NCBI GenBank assembly: GCA_044357775.1 | Contig: JBIKOX010000069.1 | Coordinates: 1 to 13,366 of the forward strand | Reading direction: 5' to 3' | From: UBA4416 sp044357775 | GTDB lineage: Bacteria; Bacteroidota; Bacteroidia; B-17B0; Aurantibacillaceae | Length of the DNA stretch: 13,366 bases | Part shown: one piece after another, positions 8,016-13,366 of the stretch | How the letters are laid out: every line of letters starts with the position of its first letter | Position numbering within the stretch: the stretch's first letter is position 1 | The notes under the pieces: generated by a model | What the model saw: the letters and a program-made list of their open reading frames with translations, nothing else | What the model was told of the DNA's origin: nothing | Database searches by the model: none | Position numbers and translations under genes: made by a program

Positions 8016-8957
8016 CTACTTATAAATCCCAATAAACAAATCGCTACCAAAGGATTTTTTAGCGCGATACATTCCTTCCGAATTGAAAGGCAATTCTATA
8101 TTTCCAAATTTATCAATAGCAATTAAGCCACCCTCGCCACCAATTTTTACTAACTTATCCATTACTACAATATCACACGCTTCTTTTAATGATAGGCCTT
8201 TGTATTCCATTAAACAAGAAATATCATACGCTACAACCGAACGAATAAAAAATTCGCCATGACCAGTACAACTAATAGCGCAGGTATTATTATTAGCATA
8301 CGTTCCAGCGCCAACCATTGGCGTATCGCCTACTCTACCATAATTTTTATTTGTCATGCCGCCTGTGCTAGTGCCGCCAGCCAAGTTGCCGTGTATATCA
8401 ATTGCCACAGCACCTACTGTTCCAAATTTCTTTTCATCTTTTTCAAACGTGTCTTCTGTATGATCTAAAATCATAGAATCACTTTTTAATGCCATCTGCA
8501 GTTGCTCATAGCGCATTTGTACAAAAAAATACTCATCGTCTTCAAACTTTGCATTGACTTTTTTTGCAAAATCTAATGCTCCTAAACCTGCTAAAAAAAC
8601 GTGATCCGATTTTTCCATCACTGCTCTTGATAAACTAATAGGATTTTTTATATTACTTACACCGGCTACAGCACCAGCGGATAAGTCTTTGCCATTCATG
8701 ATGCATGCATCCATTTCGTGCTTACCTGTATGTGTAAAAACCGCGCCTTTACCGGCATTAAATAAAGGATTGTTTTCTAACGACACAATTGCTAATTCTA
8801 CAGCATCTAAAGCAGCACCACCATTTTTAAGAACCACCTCACCTGCATTAATAGCATCTGCTAATGCTTGTGTATATGCCGCTTCTTTTTCGGGAGTCAT
8901 GGTGCTTTTTAAAATTGTTCCTGCGCCACCGTGTATTGCTATGCCGTAATTGCTCAT
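8016..8957 (-). CDS. iaaA: Isoaspartyl peptidase / plant-type L-asparaginase (Ntn hydrolase)
   Basis: The 313-residue precursor is expected to cleave itself before T180 (KKFGTVGAV, 176-184), giving alpha and beta chains with T180 as N-terminal nucleophile. It then hydrolyses beta-aspartyl dipeptides. Other conserved residues sit where E. coli IaaA has them, shifted by one: T198 in TSTGG, R208 and D211 in GRVGDTPMVGAG, and T231 in CTGHGE. The N-terminal AIHGGAGT (7-14) and NPLFNAGKGAVF (63-74) motifs are also intact. Beside cphA and cphB the obvious role is splitting beta-Asp-Arg released by cyanophycinase into Asp and Arg, the last step of mobilisation. General isoaspartyl repair or asparagine hydrolysis is the alternative. 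No signal peptide is seen, so it should be cytosolic. It converges on the glycosyltransferase gene with a 41-nt gap. Confidence 0.95.
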   Translation of the reverse strand: MSNYGIAIHGGAGTILKSTMTPEKEAAYTQALADAINAGEVVLKNGGAALDAVELAIVSLENNPLFNAGKGAVFTHTGKHEMDACIMNGKDLSAGAVAGVSNIKNPISLSRAVMEKSDHVFLAGLGALDFAKKVNAKFEDDEYFFVQMRYEQLQMALKSDSMILDHTEDTFEKDEKKFGTVGAVAIDIHGNLAGGTSTGGMTNKNYGRVGDTPMVGAGTYANNNTCAISCTGHGEFFIRSVVAYDISCLMEYKGLSLKEACDIVVMDKLVKIGGEGGLIAIDKFGNIELPFNSEGMYRAKKSFGSDLFIGIYK

Positions 8958-9071
8958 ATTTTAATTTTTAAGTTATAAAAATAAGCATTTAAACGTAATA
9001 CTTGAAAGATGTAATTCCTTTAAGCGAAAAGTACTCCTTACTATAATTTGGGCGCGTCCGCCTACAGGCGA
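8958..9071. other. Spacer upstream of iaaA with a small GC-rich palindrome
   Basis: This is the leader side of iaaA; no exact -7 box was found on the minus strand. Its right end (about 9050-9070) is abruptly GC-rich (GGGCGCGTCCGCC) and contains the inverted repeat CGCCT/AGGCG (9059-9070, 2-nt centre). It abuts the first repeat array and may be the remnant of another intergenic repeat element. Confidence 0.35.
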
Positions 9072-9364
9072 AAAATGGAACACTGATGAAGCGGATGAAA
9101 CGGATAATTATGATTTTAACATGAAATCAGTTTTAATCTTATTAAATCTGTGTTATCTGCGTTCTATTCTTTTTTCATCATTTTAAAATGGAACGCTGAT
9201 GACGCTGATAATTATGATTTTAATATTTTAAAAAGAAATCATTTTTAATCTTATTAAATCTGTGTTATCTGCGTTCTATTCTTTTTTCATCATTTTAAAA
9301 TGGAACGCTGATGAAGTGGATAATTATGATTTTAAGATGAAATCATTTCTAATCTTATTAAATC
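9072..9364 (+). repeat. Tandem array of a ~112-nt palindromic repeat, 2.6 copies
   Basis: Three head-to-tail units occupy 9072-9184 (113 nt), 9185-9296 (112 nt) and 9297-9364 (truncated, 68 nt). Each begins with AAAATGGAACGCTGATGA or a close variant. It continues through an ATAATTATGATTTTAA centre and ends with AATCTGTGTTATCTGCGTTC (9145-9164 and 9257-9276) plus a T-rich tail finishing CATCATTTT. The left GAACGCTGATGACGCTGAT and right ATCTGTGTTATCTGCGTTC ends are imperfect inverted repeats, so each unit can fold on itself. Unit junctions create the perfect palindrome CATTTTAAAATG. The same family recurs in the same orientation at 13083-13366. Confidence 0.9.
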
Positions 9365-9431
9365 AAAGGAATTTTTATTGCTGATTTTGGTAATGGAAAA
9401 ATGGGCAGCAAAACATTTTGATTAATTCTAT

Positions 9432-9439
9432 TATTTTTG
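9432..9439 (+). promoter_or_regulatory. Possible -7 box upstream of the antitoxin gene
   Basis: TATTTTTG fits TAnnTTTG and lies 12 nt before the antitoxin ATG, which would leave a very short leader. The nearest upstream TTTG (9417-9420) is too close for a standard -33 element. Weak call. Confidence 0.2.
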
Positions 9440-9451
9440 TAAATTTATTTT

Positions 9452-9631
9452 ATGCAAAAATCTACCATCTTACATACTTTAAATGAACTTCCTAATAAAT
9501 TTAATTTAGATGATTTTCTTGAACGCCTTATCGTCATTGAAAAAATTGACGAAGGAATGGAAGAGGCAAAGACCGGTAAAACATTAAGTCACGAAAAGGT
9601 GAAAAAAATTGTTGCTAAATGGCACAAATAA
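9452..9631 (+). CDS. Small antitoxin of a RelE/ParE-type toxin-antitoxin pair
   Basis: This is an intact 59-residue ORF starting MQKSTILHTLNELPNKF and ending KKIVAKWHK. It is acidic and helical in the middle (DDFLERLIVIEKIDEGMEEA, 20-39), followed by TGKTLSHEKVKKIVAKW (41-57). This resembles the short Bacteroidota antitoxins that precede RelE/ParE toxins, whose C-terminal helix and tail wrap the toxin. No clear DNA-binding domain can be seen at this length. Its stop codon overlaps the toxin start by 13 nt (9619-9631), the usual translationally coupled arrangement and the best evidence for its identity. Because the toxin frame is interrupted, the antitoxin may now have no partner, or may counter a related toxin elsewhere. 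Confidence 0.75.
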   Translation: MQKSTILHTLNELPNKFNLDDFLERLIVIEKIDEGMEEAKTGKTLSHEKVKKIVAKWHK

Positions 9632-9888
9632 ATTGGACTAAAAAATCACTAAAAGACTTAAGGTCTATCTATGATTATATTTCACTTGATTCAGTTTTTT
9701 ATGCCGCCCGCTTTATTTAAAAACTCATAAAACGTGTTGACCAGTTAATTGAATTTCCTGAATCTGGACGCATAGTGCCGGAAAAAAACTTAAACGAAAT
9801 CAGAGAATTAATTGAAGGTAATTACCGAATTTTTTACCAGCTAAAGAAATCAAAAATAACCATTCTTAGAATACACAATGCTGCATGA
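9619..9888 (+). pseudogene. RelE/ParE-family toxin interrupted by an in-frame stop
   Basis: Read from ATG 9619, the frame encodes MAQINWTKKSLKDLRSIYDY and on to codon 33. It hits TAA at 9718-9720 (codon 34), then continues in the same frame for 55 more codons to TGA at 9886-9888. Both halves carry family hallmarks: W6, LKDLRSIYDYI and YAARFI before the stop; FPESGRIVPE (46-55) and RELIEGNYRIFYQL (62-75) after it. The full span of 89 codons is the usual toxin length. There is no frameshift, only the stop, and no ATG lies downstream for reinitiation. As sequenced, the translated 33-residue fragment lacks the conserved C-terminal strands and should be inactive. Intact members are ribosome-dependent mRNA endonucleases (RelE) or gyrase poisons (ParE); which one applies here cannot be told. 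Confidence 0.85.
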
Positions 9889-9974
9889 AAAATAAAATAA
9901 TTATACTATGTTGCGCGCTTTTTGGTAATAGCAATAACAAGTGATTTAGTAATTTAATAAAATTACATTGTATG

Positions 9975-10048
9975 AGATTGCTTCCTTCGTCGTAATGACG
10001 ATACTTTAGTGCGAAGCGTCATTGCGATGAGGAACGAAGAAGCAATCT
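9975..10048. repeat. Long imperfect inverted repeat (GATTGCTTC...GAAGCAATC)
   Basis: The left arm (9975-10000) begins AGATTGCTTCCTTCGTCG and ends TAATGACG. The right arm (10017-10048) begins CGTCATTGCGATGAGG and ends AAGAAGCAATCT. The arms pair over most of their length with a few mismatches and a short insertion, around a 16-nt centre. This sequence type (GATTGCTTC...CAATGACG) is a common dispersed intergenic element in several bacterial groups. It follows the broken toxin by about 90 nt and could act as a bidirectional transcript end. Confidence 0.8.
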
Positions 10049-10069
10049 TATTTTATTTCCTCAACACTG

Positions 10070-10128
10070 TTGGTGTTATTACCAACAACTATTTTTTTAT
10101 CATTTTTACTTGTTGGTGATAACACCAA
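10070..10128. repeat. Inverted repeat TTGGTGTTAT(T/C)ACCAAC
   Basis: The left arm 10070-10086 and right arm 10112-10128 are 17 nt long and complementary with one mismatch, separated by 25 nt of T-rich sequence. Each arm is also nearly self-palindromic (TTGGT...ACCAA), so alternative hairpins are possible. It lies immediately beside the duplicated block that follows. Confidence 0.75.
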
Positions 10129-10358
10129 AAAGGGCAGTAATTCAAACTTATTGGCAGTTCGAGCGAAGGCGAGAACAATGTAGCATCTCGACTGCGCTGG
10201 ATGTATGACATCTCGACTGCGCTCGATGTGACAAATGAAAAAATTAAATACTACTTTTTCGCCGCTATTGATGAAAACACCAACAAGGGCAATATTTCAA
10301 ACTTATTGTAAGTTCGAGCGAAGTCGAGAACAATGTAGCATCTCGACTGCGCTCGATG
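10118..10358 (+). repeat. 86-nt direct duplication, offset 155 nt
   Basis: Copies at 10118-10203 and 10273-10358 align without gaps. Both start GA(T/A)AACACCAA and contain AAGGGCA, TTCAAACTTATTG, the REP-like TTCGAGCGAAG element and ACAATGTAGCATCTCGACTG. The sequence between and after the copies also repeats: GCTCGATGTGACAAATG plus the following 20 nt is identical at 10221-10257 and 10473-10509 (37 nt). The whole composite therefore appears to have been duplicated once and then expanded internally. Confidence 0.85.
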
Positions 10359-10487
10359 TGACAAACCTCGACTTTGCTGGATGTATGACATCTCGACTGC
10401 ATCTCGACTTCGCTCGATGTGACACACCTCGACTTTGCTGGATGTATGACTTCTCGACTGCATCTCGACTTCGCTCGATGTGACAAA
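10159..10487. repeat. REP-like TCTCGACTGCGCTCGATGTG cluster
   Basis: About eleven full or partial copies of a ~22-25-nt element fill this stretch. Two are in inverted orientation (GTTCGAGCGAAGGCGAGAAC at about 10158-10177 and a close variant at about 10312-10331). The rest are direct: CATCTCGACTGCGCTCGATG types near 10184, 10209, 10339, 10400 and 10461; CTCGACTTTGCTGGATGTAT types near 10367 and 10428; and truncated forms near 10389 and 10450. The element is partly palindromic (TCGA...TCGA, ACATC...GATGT). Short ORFs on both strands here are translations of the repeat, not genes. It resembles REP-type elements mobilised by RAYT transposases, but no RAYT gene lies in the window. Confidence 0.85.
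10366..10487 (+). repeat. Two tandem copies of a 61-nt higher-order unit
   Basis: 10366-10426 and 10427-10487 are adjacent 61-nt copies differing at two positions. Each contains CCTCGACTTTGCTGGATG, a truncated CTCGACTG piece and a full CATCTCGACTTCGCTCGATG piece. Such a clean duplication points to recent slippage or unequal recombination. Confidence 0.9.
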
Positions 10488-10507
10488 TGAAAAAATTAAA
10501 TACTACT

Positions 10508-12961
10508 TTACTCTTTTAAAAATTCGTACTCGTAAACTTTAGGTTTTATTTTATTGGCTAAAAGAGTTAAGTTGTTTCTTAATTCACTGATGAATTTGGT
10601 ATAAATTGCATCCGTGCTTTTTGAGTTCATGCGACCTGTATCATTACGACCTTGAAAATATTCTCTGATATCATACAAACTAGCGTTTACATTAACGCCA
10701 TTTTGCGCGTGGTAGTATTTCCATAATTCTCTGCCGGCATCAAAAACTGCTGTGGCTTCTTCCGAAAATAAAAGTGGTGTATTATCACCAACAGCATTTT
10801 CTTTTTTACTTTCAAACAAGGTGTTTACTGCAATTGGCTCTTGTTTTATTTTGCCTTTTATAAAATCCGTCATAAAATTACTGGCAAATTTTTCTTGAGC
10901 ATTTACTTCTTGCTCTGTAAAAGGAATCCAATTATTTGTACCAAATTTAGATTGTATGTTATTACAGTTATCAAAAAATGTGTAAGTCAAACAGTCATTT
11001 TGAAATTCTATGTCTGTTTTCCAATTCTCATTTGGGAATACATATTGATCCCGGTCGTTTAACCAAGTTGCAGAAATGATATGACGAACTGTAACATAAA
11101 TAGAAACTTCAATTAAATTTCTGTCTGTAATCCAAGTTCCACGGGGGTGTGGTAATTGATTTTTTTCGTTAATAATGAAAATGAAATTTACATTTTGAAA
11201 ATCATTTCCTTTTGCAGATAGAAAACCTATATTTTTTTCATTTGGTCTGTTTCTAGTTTTTATTAACCAATCATTTATTGATTCTAAACTTGAAGAATCA
11301 AACAGGTTTTTATTTCCGATAAAATTCCCTTTTGAATCGTAAATGTCTGCGTCAATATTTTCAAATTTTTCTTTTTTGTTCGTGTTCCAAATGAAAAAAC
11401 CAATTGGAAATTTTCCTTTTACATTATCAAATGTATCAGCAGGCACTATAAATATTTTTTCAAGCTTCGCTCTGTAGAACTCTCTGAAATCCGAAAAGTT
11501 TGGTGCTTGCAGAATTTTCAACTTTGAAAATTCTGCAAGCACGCTGTTGGGGATTTCAGCATAAATCCTTGTCAGAAATTGAACAAATAGTTCACGTCCT
11601 CCAATGCCAATTTTGTTTTTATATTTCTCATAAACTTTTGTAGTAACTGCCACATCAGTTTTATTTGTGCCTGTTTTTGAAACGGTTCCCTTACTTGCTG
11701 CCTCCGCATACGGTGGATTAATATAAACGACTAACTTCTTACGTTTTTCTTCATCATTAATAATGGTTTGTAAACTTTGTGGTAGTTTGGTAAAATCATC
11801 ATTCAAAAAATCAAACTGAAACACATTATTTTTTAGGAGGTTTGCTCCATGGTCAATACGCTCGTGTATTACGCTAATATCGGCTTGGTCTAAAGTGCTG
11901 GCGTAAATATGATACTTGTTGGTTAAACCTGCCAAAAGGTTTCCTGTACCAGCGGCGCAATCCCAAACATAATAATCGTCTTGCCAGTTTTCGCCTAAAT
12001 AATCCGTCAAGTATTTTTGCGAAAGTTCTACCCAAACTCTTGGTGTAAAAAAAGCGCCTTTACGTTCTCTAATATCTTGAGGCACCAATAAATCTCTTCG
12101 CTCAATAATGTATTCTTGAAACTCCTTTATGGGCGGGCGCTTGTAGCGTTTCCAAAAAAGTTGATAGGTTTCTTTTACTTTTATATTGATGGTAGCATCA
12201 AACATTTGCTTAATGTTTTCTTTGGCTATTTTGTAACCTTGATTATGAAATACAACAAATAAATTATCTCTTAAGGTTAGGTCGTCTTCAATGGTTTGGG
12301 TGTCTTTGTCATCCACAAAAAGGTCGGCTAAATAAAAGTCGTTATCAAATATGTTTGCTTTTTTTAAGTCGTCCCAGTTTACATCAATAATTGGTTTAAC
12401 AATTTCGAGCCAACGCAAATAAATAGGAATAAAATTATTTTTATCAATTTTAATTTTAGCAGTTTCGGTGGCTTTTGCAATATTATTTGCAATAAAATGT
12501 TTGAGTTCTTTTTCGTCTTTCTCGTAATCGTAAACCGAAGTGTTTTGTGCAAGCGTGGTTTCAATACGTTGTTTAATGAGTTTAAACTCTTTTGTGTCGT
12601 GATTGCTTGGCGTTACGTTCCAATTAAAATCATTCAGGTAAAAAATATCCTGAACGCTGATGTACGAAACAAAAGCAATTTTTTTAAAGTCGAATGTAGC
12701 TAAAAAAGCAGGCGGTAATGTTTTATCAAATGTACGCGCTTTACCAATAGTGAGTATCAGTTGCACAAACATGGTTGGGATATCAAAATTGCCAGTTTTT
12801 GCTTCTGCCCAAAGTAGCGGTGTTCTTCCAAAAATAGAATCTTGTTTTGGAAAAACGGTAAAATCAATATTTCCTAAAATTTCGGTTGTGTCAAATTGTT
12901 TAAACCAATCTGCACCAACTTTATTTTTTAGTTCTTCTTCTCTTATATTTTTGTATTTCAT
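10508..12961 (-). CDS. Type IIG-like restriction-modification protein (N6-adenine methyltransferase with N-terminal nuclease-like region)
   Basis: The 817-residue protein has methyltransferase motif X (ERKGAFFTP, 299-307), motif I (DCAAGTGNL, 334-342) binding S-adenosylmethionine, and motif IV NPPY (415-418), which marks amino-methyltransferases of the N6-adenine class. The N-terminal ~100 residues hold GNIDF (30-34) followed by LLWAEAKTGN (49-58). D33...E53-x-K55 fits a PD-(D/E)xK nuclease core. The long C-terminal region (about 430-817), with PADTFDNVKGKFPIGFFIWN, would carry target recognition. One chain combining cleavage, methylation and recognition is the type IIG plan and agrees with the absence of separate R or S genes. 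A solitary methyltransferase is the alternative if the nuclease core is inactive. The recognition sequence is unknown. The frame is intact and starts at ATG 12961. The stop codon abuts the repeat cluster, and the gene lies between two arrays of one repeat family, consistent with an acquired island. Confidence 0.87.
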   Translation of the reverse strand: MKYKNIREEELKNKVGADWFKQFDTTEILGNIDFTVFPKQDSIFGRTPLLWAEAKTGNFDIPTMFVQLILTIGKARTFDKTLPPAFLATFDFKKIAFVSYISVQDIFYLNDFNWNVTPSNHDTKEFKLIKQRIETTLAQNTSVYDYEKDEKELKHFIANNIAKATETAKIKIDKNNFIPIYLRWLEIVKPIIDVNWDDLKKANIFDNDFYLADLFVDDKDTQTIEDDLTLRDNLFVVFHNQGYKIAKENIKQMFDATINIKVKETYQLFWKRYKRPPIKEFQEYIIERRDLLVPQDIRERKGAFFTPRVWVELSQKYLTDYLGENWQDDYYVWDCAAGTGNLLAGLTNKYHIYASTLDQADISVIHERIDHGANLLKNNVFQFDFLNDDFTKLPQSLQTIINDEEKRKKLVVYINPPYAEAASKGTVSKTGTNKTDVAVTTKVYEKYKNKIGIGGRELFVQFLTRIYAEIPNSVLAEFSKLKILQAPNFSDFREFYRAKLEKIFIVPADTFDNVKGKFPIGFFIWNTNKKEKFENIDADIYDSKGNFIGNKNLFDSSSLESINDWLIKTRNRPNEKNIGFLSAKGNDFQNVNFIFIINEKNQLPHPRGTWITDRNLIEVSIYVTVRHIISATWLNDRDQYVFPNENWKTDIEFQNDCLTYTFFDNCNNIQSKFGTNNWIPFTEQEVNAQEKFASNFMTDFIKGKIKQEPIAVNTLFESKKENAVGDNTPLLFSEEATAVFDAGRELWKYYHAQNGVNVNASLYDIREYFQGRNDTGRMNSKSTDAIYTKFISELRNNLTLLANKIKPKVYEYEFLKE
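11503..11542. repeat. Perfect 19-bp inverted repeat inside the type IIG gene
   Basis: GTGCTTGCAGAATTTTCAA (11503-11521) is followed by a 2-nt centre and its exact reverse complement (11524-11542), giving a 40-nt near-perfect palindrome within the coding sequence. It encodes VLAEFSKLKILQA (about residues 474-486), with no break in the reading frame. Confidence 0.93.
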
Positions 12962-13082
12962 TATTAGTTTTTGTGCGTGTTTATGGTGTGATTTTGAAAT
13001 TATGGTAACAGAATTGTATTGCTTAAATATAAAAAAATAATCGCCAGTATTAGTGTTATTGCTAACAGTTATTTATATCAAT
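12962..13082. other. Leader region of the type IIG gene
   Basis: The 121 nt between the type IIG start codon and the second repeat array should contain the promoter on the minus strand. No exact TAnnTTTG box, operator-like palindrome or controller-protein gene is visible. Confidence 0.5.
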
Positions 13083-13366
13083 AAAATGGAACGCTGATGA
13101 CGCTGATGGTTATGATAAAAAATGATAAAAAAATGGAGAAAAGTGTTAGAGAAATAAATGATTAATTAAAAATCATAAATAATCATAGTCAATCTGTGTT
13201 ATCTGCGTTCTATTCTTTTTTCATCATTTTAAAATGAAACGCTGATGACGCTGATGAAGCGGATAATTATGATTTTAAGATATTAAGAAGAAATCATTTT
13301 TAATCCTATTAAATCTGTGTTATCTGCGTTCTATTCTTTTTTCATCATTTTAAAATGGAACGCTGA
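13083..13366 (+). repeat. Second array of the ~112-nt palindromic repeat, running off the window
   Basis: Unit boundaries are 13083-13230 (148 nt), 13231-13351 (121 nt) and 13352 to the window edge (partial). The ends match the array at 9072-9364: AAAATGGAACGCTGATGA starts, AATCTGTGTTATCTGCGTTC (13191-13210 and 13312-13331) and T-rich CATCATTTT tails. The first unit here has a longer, diverged A-rich centre, while the second closely resembles the 9185-9296 unit. Orientation is the same as in the first array. Confidence 0.9.

Noticed and set aside
9072..9364. Possible insertion sequence
   Set aside because: The units contain no transposase frame and are short tandem palindromic blocks, so at most a non-autonomous element.
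9921..9960. Similarity between GGTAATAGCAATAACA here and the sequence near 13057-13072
   Set aside because: The match is short, AT-rich and imperfect, so it is not distinguishable from chance.
10235..10486. Overlapping ORFs on both strands in the REP-like cluster
   Set aside because: Their products are translations of tandem repeats (recurring SRLHLD- or SHRAKSR-like strings) in several frames at once, which indicates repeats rather than genes.
10366..10487. Possible CRISPR array
   Set aside because: The 61-nt units are adjacent with no unique spacers, the smaller elements are variable, truncated and inverted, and there are no cas genes.
10508..12961. BREX PglX or type I HsdM assignment for the methyltransferase
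   Set aside because: No other BREX genes and no HsdR or HsdS genes are present, and the nuclease-like N-terminus and overall plan fit type IIG better.

Overview
The window looks like chromosomal DNA from a low-GC member of the Bacteroidota. The evidence is AT-rich coding and intergenic sequence, an N-terminal fragment of a secreted protein of the kind common in that phylum, A-rich leaders without strong Shine-Dalgarno sites, a possible Bacteroidota -7 box (TAnnTTTG), and intergenic repeat families resembling those scattered through such genomes. I cannot name a genus. No rRNA, tRNA, CRISPR array or transposase was seen.

Layout, left to right. Positions 1-271 hold the start of a minus-strand secreted protein that runs off the window. 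After a featureless gap come two plus-strand genes: an SDR dehydrogenase (750-1508) and a small 2-oxoglutarate/Fe(II) prolyl-4-hydroxylase-like oxygenase (1580-2203). The centre of the window is a cyanophycin (multi-L-arginyl-poly-L-aspartate) locus. cphA (cyanophycin synthetase, minus, 5504 to 2889) is followed 18 nt later by a CDGSH iron-sulfur protein and then by a small duplicated coiled-coil protein. Divergent from it, cphB (cyanophycinase, 5643-6518) is followed 16 nt later by a GT-C membrane glycosyltransferase (6535-7974). Convergent with that, iaaA (8016-8957) encodes an isoaspartyl dipeptidase. Together CphA makes the polymer from Asp and Arg with ATP, CphB cuts it to beta-Asp-Arg dipeptides, and the IaaA-type enzyme can split these to free Asp and Arg. 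The locus therefore encodes a full storage and mobilisation cycle for nitrogen, carbon and energy.

From about 9072 to the end the window changes character. Two arrays of the same roughly 110-150 nt repeat family, in the same orientation (9072-9364 and 13083 to beyond the window end), bracket an accessory segment. It carries a small antitoxin gene, a RelE/ParE toxin gene broken by an in-frame stop, several layers of palindromic and tandem repeats (9975-10509), and a self-contained type IIG-like restriction-modification protein (12961 to 10508). That gene contains a perfect 19-bp inverted repeat inside its coding sequence.

Most worth following up: the compact cyanophycin locus with an apparently intact N-terminal primer-generating hydrolase motif in CphA; the repeat-bracketed defence/addiction segment with a dead toxin; the layered repeats abutting the stop codon of the type IIG gene; and the internally duplicated small protein downstream of cphA.
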